DNA of 16,963 nt from Deltaproteobacteria bacterium RIFOXYA12_FULL_61_11 (GTDB lineage: Bacteria; Bdellovibrionota_F; JAHFAK01; YA12-FULL-61-11), in the NCBI GenBank assembly GCA_001799195.1, contig MGSU01000341.1, positions 7,141 to 24,103 of the forward strand, written 5' to 3'. Below are positions 1 to 5,980 of this stretch, piece by piece. Position numbers and translations under genes: made by a program. The notes under the pieces are model-generated. The model saw only the letters and a program-made list of their open reading frames with translations. It had not been told where the DNA came from and did no database searches. The first letter of the stretch is position 1, and each line of letters begins with the position of its first letter.

Positions 1-1341
1 AGTCACAGCCAGATCCTGCAAGGTGATTTCTCGAATCTCTCGGTCCCAAGGCCCCACCTGCTGTTCTTGCCGGTCGTCCTCTTCGTCTTCACCCTGGTCT
101 TCAAGTTTCTCCACATCTACCGGGCGAAGCGGGACCAGACCATCTACCGGGAACAGAGCGCGATCGTGCGGGCAGTGCTGTTGGCCGTGCTGTTCGTGTA
201 TGGGGTTTCCCATCTGGCCTTCCAACAGGATCCCGGCAGATTCTTTACCCTGGCCTTCTGGCTCCTCTCGACGATCTTCCTCCTACTCTCTCGCACCGGG
301 ATCCGCACCTTCCTCCGCTCCATCCGCAAGCGCGGGTACAACCTGCGTTACGTCGTCCTGGTAGGTGCGGGGCGCAACGGTCGCAACGTCCTCCAAGAAA
401 TACGCGACAATCCTTGGCTCGGACTCGTCGTCGTCGGCTTCATCGACAACGGGTATCAGGTTGGTCAGAAGATCGATGGAGAGAGGGTGTTGGGCAAGAT
501 CGGTGATCTCAAGACCCTCGTGCGTCAGTATTCCATCGACCAGGTCTTCATTACCCTGCCCGCGAAGAAGATCGGTTTGATCGAGACCATAGCCGAGGGT
601 CTGCTCGACGAAGTGGTCAGCATCCGCATCGTTCCCGAGATCTTCGCCAAGGGACGCATCCGCGAGTACGACATCGATTCCATTTCCACCCTACCGGTCT
701 TCACGGTCCATTCCAACCCCATCGATAACGCATACTGGTTGGCCATGAAGCGGTTGGTGGACATCCTCTTCTCGTTGTTAGCCCTGATCGTCTTCGGGCC
801 GATGATGCTGTTCATCGCCCTGATCGTTAAAATGTCCTCCAATGGTCCGGTCTTCTACAAACAGGAGCGCGTCGGCCACAACGGTCGCCCCTTCACCATG
901 CTCAAGTTCAGGACGATGAGGGTCAGCACCGAGACCGAGGCCCAAGAGTTGGCCAAGGCCCACGATGTCACCGAGCTCTTCACCAAGGTCGATGATCCCC
1001 GGAAGACCCACTTCGGGTCGTTCCTCCGCCGGACCAGCCTCGACGAGTTTCCGCAGTTCCTCAACGTCCTCAAGGGGGATATGTCGATCGTCGGACCGAG
1101 GCCCGAGAGACCTTTAATTGTCGAGCAGCTCAAGTACGAATATCCACAGTACTCGCAACGCCACAAGATCAAGACCGGGATCACCGGGTGGGCTCAGATC
1201 AATGGGTGGAGAGGCAATACCAGCCTCGAGAAGCGGGTCGAGCACGACCTGTACTACATCAAGCACTGGTCCTTGTTCTTCGATATCAAGATCATGCTCC
1301 TCACCGTGGTCCGCGGGTTCGTGAACAAGAACGCCTACTGA
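1..1341 (+). CDS. Undecaprenyl-phosphate sugar phosphotransferase (WcaJ/PssY-like), 5' end cut by window
   Basis: This inner-membrane enzyme should transfer a hexose-1-phosphate from a nucleotide sugar to undecaprenyl phosphate, priming exopolysaccharide or capsule repeat-unit synthesis. The frame is open from base 1; a TTG at 67 could be read as a start, but coding continues upstream of it (visible N-terminus SHSQILQGDFSNLS), so the gene is truncated rather than starting there. About 446 residues are visible, close to the usual 460-475. Hydrophobic segments lie at about 58-120, 165-215 and 240-290, followed by a Rossmann-like domain (VVLVGAGRNGRN, from ~349), a further membrane hairpin (~763-828) and the C-terminal bacterial sugar transferase domain. 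That domain shows VFYKQERVGHNGRPF, KFRTM, the catalytic-region SLDEFPQFLNVLKGDMS, VGPRPERP and GITGWAQINGWRG, and the family's typical C-terminus ending in AY. The family assignment is secure; the sugar is not known. Confidence 0.93.
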   Translation, partial: SHSQILQGDFSNLSVPRPHLLFLPVVLFVFTLVFKFLHIYRAKRDQTIYREQSAIVRAVLLAVLFVYGVSHLAFQQDPGRFFTLAFWLLSTIFLLLSRTGIRTFLRSIRKRGYNLRYVVLVGAGRNGRNVLQEIRDNPWLGLVVVGFIDNGYQVGQKIDGERVLGKIGDLKTLVRQYSIDQVFITLPAKKIGLIETIAEGLLDEVVSIRIVPEIFAKGRIREYDIDSISTLPVFTVHSNPIDNAYWLAMKRLVDILFSLLALIVFGPMMLFIALIVKMSSNGPVFYKQERVGHNGRPFTMLKFRTMRVSTETEAQELAKAHDVTELFTKVDDPRKTHFGSFLRRTSLDEFPQFLNVLKGDMSIVGPRPERPLIVEQLKYEYPQYSQRHKIKTGITGWAQINGWRGNTSLEKRVEHDLYYIKHWSLFFDIKIMLLTVVRGFVNKNAY

Positions 1342-1639
1342 CCCCGCGGTCCTTCCCTTTCTCTACTCTCTTGCCTTCCCCTCTTCTTGCACCTCCTTCT
1401 TGTGCCCTGCTATCGATCCGCCGAGGTTGCTCCTTGCACTCCCTCGATGTAGGGAAGCCCTGGTTCGCCATTGCCTCAGGTAGCAGCATTCGAGCCAAGT
1501 ATTATTATGTTATATAAACATGTTGTTATGTGTTTTCTGGGATCATCGGCGGCACAATATTCAATCAATATGGAGTAGGACTCCTTCAATTCGATAGTGG
1601 GGAGTCTCTTGCATTTCAGGAAGAAGAAGATCGGCGGGT
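1342..1639. other. Convergent intergenic region with an AT-rich patch
   Basis: This 298-bp gap separates two convergent genes. I see no convincing gene in it. Bases ~1497-1570 are much more AT-rich than the surroundings and contain a small inverted repeat, ATGTT (1507-1511) and AACAT (1517-1521), around a 5-base TA-rich loop. No clear T-tailed terminator is visible for either gene. Confidence 0.5.
1572..1606. other. Overlapping alternative hairpins after a secreted-protein gene
   Basis: Three related blocks occur in order: GGAGT (1572-1576), GGACTCC (1578-1584) and GGAGTC (1601-1606). The middle block can pair with either neighbour, giving two mutually exclusive stems of 5 and 6 bp. The site lies 34-68 bp past the stop codon of the minus-strand gene at 1640, so it could be a 3' end structure. 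It lacks a T-run, so I do not call it an intrinsic terminator. Confidence 0.25.
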
Positions 1640-2584
1640 TCAGATGCTCTCGAGGAAGGAATTGTCGGTATAGATGCGGGAGACGGGTTCGTCGAGGTCG
1701 AAGTGGACGGCTAGGTTCTTTGCCGGGTCGAGGAACCAGTCGCCGCGGGCGAGCAGGCTATCCCGAGGATAGACCCAAGCCCAGGGAAGATTGGCCTTGT
1801 CCTTGCCCCAGTTGTCGCCGCTGAGAGAGCCCGGGAGGACCTTGGTTGCACCGCTGAGCGGGTTGACGAAGGTGAAGAAGTTGGCAAAGGTGCCGGTTTC
1901 CTGTTCGACCAGGACTTGCCACAGCGCATCGTAGATGGGCCGCAGCTCGTACCCCGCCGAGCGGTCGGCCGGCCAGGAGGGTTCGACGGCCTCTCCGCGA
2001 GCCTGCCGGTAGACCAAGCACGTGCCTCGGCACGCTGCCTGGCGCTTGGCATCCATGCCGTAGATGCCGTGGCCTTGGGCTTCGACGAAGACGACCGGAT
2101 GTCCGGTCTCGAGCAGGATCGATCCCTTGAAACCGACTCTCGACTTAGCACTCCCGGTCGGGGCGGCATAGGCCAGGATCTCGAAGTGGGCGATGGTCTC
2201 CATCAGGCGCAAGCTGCCGAACTCCGAGCCGTCCTTGGCTACGGTGATCTTGATACCCTCGAGGTCGTTCTCGTGACAGACCACGGGGAGACAGACCCGG
2301 GAGTAATCGCGGGGATGAAAGACCAGGTAGGTCAGGAACCAGTGGGTCTCGCTCTCGATCACCGAGTAGTACAAGGCCGCCTCGAGGGTACCCTGCTCGA
2401 GGTTCTCCCAGTTGTTCGCGCTGCTGTCGTCGCCGTCGTAGTCGAAGGTCGCGATGAAGTCGGCTCGGGGATGATGACCGATGCCTTGGTACAGCACTGG
2501 GCTATAGTGTTCGGCAAGTTCGTAGGAGGAAGTCGCTTCTGCGGTCAAGGCGAAGCACAGGCAGAAGACGCACAGACAGCGCAT
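1640..2584 (-). CDS. Secreted protein of unknown function, paralogue of the next gene (HENDLEG family)
   Basis: I do not recognise a function. The 314-residue product begins with a short hydrophobic, Cys-containing leader (MRCLCVFCLCFALTAEA), suggesting export. The mature part has GHHPRAD (36-42), DYDGD (48-52), NNWE, YYSV, THWFLTY, FHPRDY, a Cys pair around C98/C103 leading into HENDLEG (104-110), then GHP, EAQGHG (169-173 region), EPSWP, PGSLSGDN, ANLPW and DWFLDPAKNL. The HxxDxE-type motif faintly recalls the HxxDWE motif of NPP1-like and Vps62-like secreted proteins; that resemblance is only an inference. A second pair, C185/C189, is absent from the paralogue. A good GAGGGGG ribosome site (2592-2598) sits 7 bases before the ATG. 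It lies 121 bp downstream of its paralogue on the same strand, probably co-transcribed with it. Confidence 0.8.
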   Translation of the reverse strand: MRCLCVFCLCFALTAEATSSYELAEHYSPVLYQGIGHHPRADFIATFDYDGDDSSANNWENLEQGTLEAALYYSVIESETHWFLTYLVFHPRDYSRVCLPVVCHENDLEGIKITVAKDGSEFGSLRLMETIAHFEILAYAAPTGSAKSRVGFKGSILLETGHPVVFVEAQGHGIYGMDAKRQAACRGTCLVYRQARGEAVEPSWPADRSAGYELRPIYDALWQVLVEQETGTFANFFTFVNPLSGATKVLPGSLSGDNWGKDKANLPWAWVYPRDSLLARGDWFLDPAKNLAVHFDLDEPVSRIYTDNSFLESI

Positions 2585-2705
2585 GGAACAACCCCCTCGG
2601 CGACGTGGCGAAGCCGGGTTTACAAGAAGTGCGCCAGGAATAAGAAAAGTAATTACAACCAGCTAGAAAGGGGCCCGGCGGTTTTGCTGCAAGTTTGCTA
2701 GCAGG

Positions 2706-3659
2706 TCAAGGCACGGGGGCGAGAAAGACGTTGTCCTCGTAGGTCCTGGCTACTTCCTCGGGGAGGGAGAACCTTTTCAAGAGGTTGAGAGCGGGATCGA
2801 GGAACCACGCGCCCTTGGGCAGGAGCTTGTCCTTGTAATAGGTCCAATACCAGGGGAGGTTCGCCCGGTTGTCGCTGTAATTGTCGCCACGCAGGCTACC
2901 GGGCAGCAGCATGGGCAGCCCGAGGAAGGGGTGGGTATAGGTGAAGAAATTGGTGAGGGTCGGGAGGTGGATGGGAAGCTGGAGCGTCGCCCACAGGAGG
3001 GTCGCGATGGGTACCAGGGTGTAGGTGGCTTCGCGCTCTTCCGGCCAGGACGGTTCGACGGGGGAGGTGTCGTCGAAGCGGTACACCAAGCGTCTCGAGG
3101 AGCTGATCTGTTCGGGATGGGTCACCGCGCGAACGCCATGGCCCTCGGCTTCGATGGTCATCATCGGATGACCATCCTCGAGCAAGGGGGGGGGCAAGAG
3201 AGCGCCTTGTTTCCCCTGTACCTCGGGGGAGGTGGCATAGGCCAGGATATGAGCATGGGCGATGGCTTCGACGAGGCGCAGGCGGCCCCAAGGACTGCCG
3301 TCTCGTTGCACCGTGAGTTTCAGACCCTCGAGATCGTTCTCGTGACAGATCTCGAGGGTGCAGAACCTGGCGTAGTCCCGAGGATGGAAGACGACGTAGG
3401 TGAGGAACCAATGGGTACGGGTGCTGACGACGCTGTAGTAGATCGTGCCGAGCAAGGGATAGTTGTCGAGATGTTCCCAGTTGTTCAGGGTGTTCAGATC
3501 CCCGTCGTAATCCAGGGCGGCGAGGAGATCCGCGCGGGGGTGATGGCCGATGAACTGGTGGAATACCGGGCTGTACCGGGCAGCCAGCTCGAGGTCTTCC
3601 TGTCCGTGCGCGGCAAAGGCACCGAGGAAGAATAAAACAATGATCGCGCCGAAGCGCAT
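2706..3659 (-). CDS. Secreted protein of unknown function, tandem paralogue (HENDLEG family)
   Basis: This 317-residue product starts with a typical Sec signal peptide (MRFGAIIVLFFLGAFAAHG). By eye it is about 60% identical to the neighbouring 314-residue protein over the first ~120 mature residues, sharing GHHPRAD, DYDGD, NNWE, YYSV, THWFLTY, FHPRDY, the two Cys before HENDLEG, LRL-E-IAH-ILAYA, EA-GHG, VEPSWP, PGSL-GDN, ANLPW and WFLDPA-NL. The conserved His/Asp/Glu residues could form a metal or hydrolytic site, but no known family is claimed. A GGAG core at 3664-3667 lies 4 bases before the ATG. A plausible promoter is at 3704-3732 and a perfect 6-bp stem is in the leader. It is the promoter-proximal gene of the pair, so the downstream copy probably arose by tandem duplication. 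Confidence 0.82.
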   Translation of the reverse strand: MRFGAIIVLFFLGAFAAHGQEDLELAARYSPVFHQFIGHHPRADLLAALDYDGDLNTLNNWEHLDNYPLLGTIYYSVVSTRTHWFLTYVVFHPRDYARFCTLEICHENDLEGLKLTVQRDGSPWGRLRLVEAIAHAHILAYATSPEVQGKQGALLPPPLLEDGHPMMTIEAEGHGVRAVTHPEQISSSRRLVYRFDDTSPVEPSWPEEREATYTLVPIATLLWATLQLPIHLPTLTNFFTYTHPFLGLPMLLPGSLRGDNYSDNRANLPWYWTYYKDKLLPKGAWFLDPALNLLKRFSLPEEVARTYEDNVFLAPVP

Positions 3660-3673
3660 GCCCCCTCCACAAC

Positions 3674-3689
3674 GTCGGCTCCCGCCGAC
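3674..3689 (-). other. Perfect 6-bp stem-loop in leader of the secreted-protein operon
   Basis: GTCGGC (3674-3679) and GCCGAC (3684-3689) pair perfectly around a 4-base loop. In the minus-strand transcript this stem would sit near the 5' end, just before the GGAGGGGG ribosome-binding region. It could stabilise the mRNA or affect initiation; that is an inference. Confidence 0.4.
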
Positions 3690-3703
3690 AGTTCAACCGC
3701 TGA

Positions 3704-3732
3704 GCCATAGCAGAATCGCCTCGGTATGGCAA
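3704..3732 (-). promoter_or_regulatory. Candidate sigma-70-type promoter for the secreted-protein pair
   Basis: Read on the minus strand, TTGCCA (3732-3727, 5 of 6 to consensus) is followed after 17 bases by TATGGC (3709-3704), itself preceded by TGC in the extended -10 position. Transcription would start about 40 bp before the ATG at 3659. The -10 match is only partial. Confidence 0.4.
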
Positions 3733-3830
3733 GCATTTGATTGGATGCGGGGTGCGAGTAGCCGGAGCCAGGTACCCACAAGCGGGCCGGAGGAAGGTGC
3801 GCCTCTTGGTAGGCAGCAGGAAGCAAACCC

Positions 3831-3853
3831 GTCAAAAAGGATTCAGACCCCCC
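3831..3853 (+). repeat. Upstream transposase-flanking repeat (GTCAAAAA...CAGACCC)
   Basis: The sequence starting GTCAAAAAGG and ending CAGACCCCCC resembles, in the same orientation, the element at 4807-4825 (GTCGAAAAAAGACTGACCC) at the end of the transposase gene. Both pair a GTC + A-run with a GACCC end. Such direct flanks are expected for RAYT-type single-gene elements; assignment as the element's left end is an inference. Confidence 0.4.
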
Positions 3854-3875
3854 ACTAATCCCAATCTCCTCCCCA

Positions 3876-3922
3876 TCCCAGGTCGGACTTCGAAGCATCG
3901 AATCGGTTTCGCGAACGCCGAC
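3876..3922. repeat. Hairpin-rich palindromic repeat, REP-like, copy 1
   Basis: Bases 3876-3903 match 7081-7108 at 22 of 28 positions. The core is GGACTTCGA, a 4-base loop, then TCGAAT, so TTCGA (3889-3893) pairs with TCGAA (3898-3902). All four loop bases differ between copies while the stem is kept. In this copy an 8-bp palindrome TTCGCGAA follows at 3908-3915, and an outer GTCGG (3882-3886)/CCGAC (3918-3922) stem encloses everything. Its position just upstream of a RAYT gene fits a REP-like substrate. Confidence 0.5.
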
Positions 3923-4006
3923 AGAAGGTTTTGCTTGGATTCCCAAGAAGTTCAAAATAATAGACGTGCCGTCTGCCTGGCATCGATCCTGCTGTTTCCA
4001 TCGCCC

Positions 4007-4822
4007 ATGAACACAAGGGTCCCCCGATATCTCCAGTTCTCGGACGGCGCGCTGCTGCACATGTACTGGCAGTGTACCAACCACAACAAGCAGTACCTCC
4101 TCGAGAACGATGACCTCAAAGAGCTTTACCTGGAGCTGATAGCGAAGTACAAAAAGCAATACAATATCAAGCTGTTGGACTACGCGCTCATGGGCAACCA
4201 TCAACATCTCCTTGTCCGTATCTCGACAGTGGTGAAGTTCTCGCGGTTCCTGCAGAGCCTGCACACCGCGTTCGCCCGGCGGGTCAACAACCATTATGGC
4301 AACACCGGAGCCGTGGTCGAGAACCGGGTCAAGGTCTCGGTGGTGGAGGAGACCGACGAGGCGATCCTTTCCGTGCAGCGGTATCTCGCGCTCAACCGCT
4401 GGAACTGCGCCGAACGCACGCTGCCGCACGACTACCGCTACTGCGGCTTTCGGCACTACGCGGGGATCGAACGTGATGATCGCATCGACACCTCGGAGGC
4501 CTGGTTGGCCCTGGGCGAGACCGATGTCGAGCGTTGTGCTGCCTATCGTGAGATGGTAGAAGCTCATCGCCAAGAGCAGGGGGCACCCTCGCAGGAGCAT
4601 GACCATCTCCCATCCTTCTGCAGAGCGGTGGTGGAGCAGTTCGTACAAGCAGTTTCAGACTCATGGGAGCATGACGACCTCCCGTCCTTTTACAGCGGCA
4701 CCCCAGACTATTGCCGGACACAGACCGAGCGACTCCGCCAGGCTTTCCGCGAGCACAACCGGGCTCTTGCCGCTGCCCGGGCTCTGAGCCTCGATAGTTC
4801 CGACACGTCGAAAAAAGACTGA
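4007..4822 (+). CDS. REP-associated tyrosine transposase (RAYT, Y1_Tnp/HUH family)
   Basis: The product is a single-stranded-DNA nickase/transposase of the Y1 HUH family, which acts on short hairpin ends. From the ATG at 4007 it has 271 residues. HUH-type metal ligands appear as MGNHQHLLVR (H65, H67), where most relatives read MPNHVHLL; RYLALN contains the likely catalytic Tyr126, in the place of the usual rYihlNP. The YGNTG and ENRVKVSVVEE region fits the family core. The frame is open upstream to 3737, but residues before 4007 do not resemble the family, so I chose the internal ATG; no strong Shine-Dalgarno precedes it. The C-terminal third (~190-271) is an extension with a duplicated EHD(H/D)LPSF motif. 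Its last codons run into the right-hand flanking repeat (4807-4825). Confidence 0.85.
   Translation: MNTRVPRYLQFSDGALLHMYWQCTNHNKQYLLENDDLKELYLELIAKYKKQYNIKLLDYALMGNHQHLLVRISTVVKFSRFLQSLHTAFARRVNNHYGNTGAVVENRVKVSVVEETDEAILSVQRYLALNRWNCAERTLPHDYRYCGFRHYAGIERDDRIDTSEAWLALGETDVERCAAYREMVEAHRQEQGAPSQEHDHLPSFCRAVVEQFVQAVSDSWEHDDLPSFYSGTPDYCRTQTERLRQAFREHNRALAAARALSLDSSDTSKKD
4595..4695 (+). repeat. 72-bp-period direct repeat within the transposase gene
   Basis: Bases 4595-4623 and 4667-4695 are near-identical, both starting GAGCATGAC, and are spaced by exactly 72 bp (24 codons). They encode EHDHLPSF and EHDDLPSF. The in-frame period shows an internal duplication in the C-terminal extension. Confidence 0.6.
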
Positions 4823-4825
4823 CCC
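4807..4825 (+). repeat. Downstream transposase-flanking repeat (GTCGAAAAAAGACTGACCC)
   Basis: This element overlaps the last codons and stop (TGA, 4820-4822) of the transposase gene and is related to 3831-3853 in the same orientation. It probably marks the right end of the RAYT unit. Confidence 0.4.
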
Positions 4826-4900
4826 TTCTTCCAGGTCAGCTCTTTGGTGATGTGCGAGGAAGGCCTTGGTGCGTCTTCTTTCCGGGGTAGCGCTCCCTCG

Positions 4901-5087
4901 CTTGCTGCCGGATCAACCCGATGGTACATTGGTCGGCATGGAGAAGGTGGTAGTGAGGGCTGCGTGTGGAAACCGAGTCCGGCTTTGGCAATGTCATTGC
5001 TTGCCGTCAAATCGGCCCGATGGTACCCTTGCCGGCATGGAGAGGGTTGTGATGAGGGATGCGTGTGGAAACCGAGTCCGGCTCTTG
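4901..5087. repeat. Two tandem copies of an ~88-bp repeat, 99-bp period
   Basis: Bases ~4901-4988 and ~5000-5087 align at a constant offset of 99 bp with few substitutions; the stretch GCGTGTGGAAACCGAGTCCG is identical in both. The copies share CCCGATGGTAC and GGCATGGAGA(A/G)GG. The period is a multiple of 3, so open frames cross it, but they have no ribosome site or recognisable protein, so I treat it as a noncoding repeat. It fills most of the 399-bp gap between the transposase and the AT-rich operon. It is not CRISPR-like: there are only two units, and they are long. Confidence 0.75.
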
Positions 5088-5123
5088 GGGCTCTTTGTAA
5101 TTTGACGGCTAATTAGAATTATT

Positions 5124-5152
5124 TTGACTAAATAGAAAGATTGTAAGATTAT
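5124..5152 (+). promoter_or_regulatory. Candidate sigma-70-type promoter for the receiver/kinase operon
   Basis: TTGACT (5124-5129, 5 of 6 to consensus), a 17-base spacer and GATTAT (5147-5152, 4 of 6) lie about 70 bp before the first ATG. The surrounding DNA is very AT-rich, so chance matches are likely. Confidence 0.35.
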
Positions 5153-5173
5153 TTATTGGATTTAACTAACTTG

Positions 5174-5210
5174 CGGGCTGACTTTATTGGTGCCCCAGTG
5201 TGACAGCCCG
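5174..5210 (+). promoter_or_regulatory. Stem-loop abutting the ribosome-binding site of the receiver gene
   Basis: CGGGCTG (5174-5180) pairs with CAGCCCG (5204-5210), and C5182/G5202 extends the stem past one A-A mismatch, leaving a ~19-base loop. The stem ends immediately before AAAGGAG (5211-5217), the ribosome site for the ATG at 5222. It is a GC-rich stem in otherwise AT-rich DNA. It could control translation or be a protein-binding operator. Confidence 0.45.
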
Positions 5211-5221
5211 AAAGGAGTTAT

Positions 5222-5980
5222 ATGATTGAATTCTTTCGATCGTGTGATTGGATTGCAAATGTATTTGGGATCGTAGTAGTTCTGGTAACCTATGCGATCG
5301 GCTTATGGAAATGGTTACTATTTAAAATACGGATACAAAAAATTGATTCAGTAATTCCAAGTCAATTCGAATCGACATGGTCTGCCGCCAGCGGGAAGCA
5401 CATTGCTACCGTTGCCATTGTTGATGATCAACCTCTCGACTTCCCAATAGATGAATTAACGCTGGCTGGGTTCAATATTTCATCCTTTACGCAAGTTCAT
5501 TTGGTGGACATTCCCAAACTTGCTTCCTATGATATTGTTTTTCTTGACATAAAGGGTATCGTAAAAGATAACCCTGAGTACGGGGGACTTATATTGATTG
5601 CTGAGTTGCGTAGAATAAACCCAACACAAAAAATATGTGCAGTATCTAGCAGGACTTTTGATCCTACCGCAACTGAATTCTTCAAACAAGCAGACAGCCA
5701 AAAGAAGAAACCATTAACCGCACAAGAATGCAAAGCCGTAATTGAGACATTCATTCAGCAAGTTTTTGATGTGGCAAATGTAATTTCAAACGCCAGAGCA
5801 GTATACGCAAGCATGCCACCAAAGCAGAAGAAGGTGGTGCTGAATGATTTCAAGCATTCACTATTGCACAATGAAGGTGCTGATGTATTCGATTCAACGC
5901 TATCAGCGGCTAAGGTCAATACATCAGAAATGAGACGTGTCGTTGTACTTTTATACAGGATGATCCACCATGCATGTTAA
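5222..5980 (+). CDS. Membrane-anchored response-regulator receiver protein
   Basis: This 252-residue protein appears to be a phosphorylatable receiver tethered to the inner membrane. One transmembrane helix spans about residues 13-34, followed by a basic stretch and a linker. A receiver domain (~60-183) carries the full canonical set: acidic pair D68/D69 in VAIVDDQP, phospho-acceptor D109 in IVFLDI, S142 or S143 at the end of the fourth strand (CAVSS), and K163-P164 (KKKPL). The C-terminal ~70 residues (185-252) look helical and contain no helix-turn-helix or enzymatic motif that I recognise. AAAGGAG at 5211-5217 supports the start. The stop overlaps the next gene's start by 11 bp, so the two are translationally coupled and the neighbour is the likely phosphodonor. 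AT-rich codon use marks it as foreign to the window. The receiver call is strong; the output is unknown. Confidence 0.85.
   Translation: MIEFFRSCDWIANVFGIVVVLVTYAIGLWKWLLFKIRIQKIDSVIPSQFESTWSAASGKHIATVAIVDDQPLDFPIDELTLAGFNISSFTQVHLVDIPKLASYDIVFLDIKGIVKDNPEYGGLILIAELRRINPTQKICAVSSRTFDPTATEFFKQADSQKKKPLTAQECKAVIETFIQQVFDVANVISNARAVYASMPPKQKKVVLNDFKHSLLHNEGADVFDSTLSAAKVNTSEMRRVVVLLYRMIHHAC

Larger units (their letters stand above)
3831..4825 (+). mobile_element. Candidate RAYT single-gene element with related direct repeats at both ends
   Basis: The interval runs from the GTCAAAAA...GACCC motif at 3831 to the GTCGAAAAAA...GACCC motif at 4807-4825 and contains one Y1 transposase gene. RAYT genes are usually domesticated, single-copy and associated with short palindromic repeats rather than being conventional insertion sequences. 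A hairpin-rich segment (3876-3922) lies between the left repeat and the gene. The boundaries are tentative. Confidence 0.4.

Noticed and set aside
67-69. TTG at 67 as the start of the sugar transferase
   Set aside because: The same frame stays open to base 1 with plausible coding, and the protein would lack part of its first membrane segment.
1916-2701. 261-codon open frame on the plus strand
   Set aside because: It is antisense to a secreted-protein gene that has a clear paralogue next door, so the minus strand is the coding one.
3737-4006. N-terminal extension of the transposase
   Set aside because: The frame is open, but it crosses the flanking repeat and hairpin element and the residues do not look like the Y1 family; the ATG at 4007 gives the normal N-terminus.
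3494-4648. 384-codon open frame on the minus strand
   Set aside because: It runs antisense through the transposase core and its flanking repeats and into the end of a secreted-protein gene; no domain is recognisable.
4901-5087. Possible CRISPR array
   Set aside because: There are only two long units with no short repeat/spacer alternation and no cas gene nearby.
4844-5116. Two short plus-strand frames with 33-residue repeats
   Set aside because: Both merely translate the 99-bp-period DNA repeat in different frames; there is no supporting ribosome site or domain.
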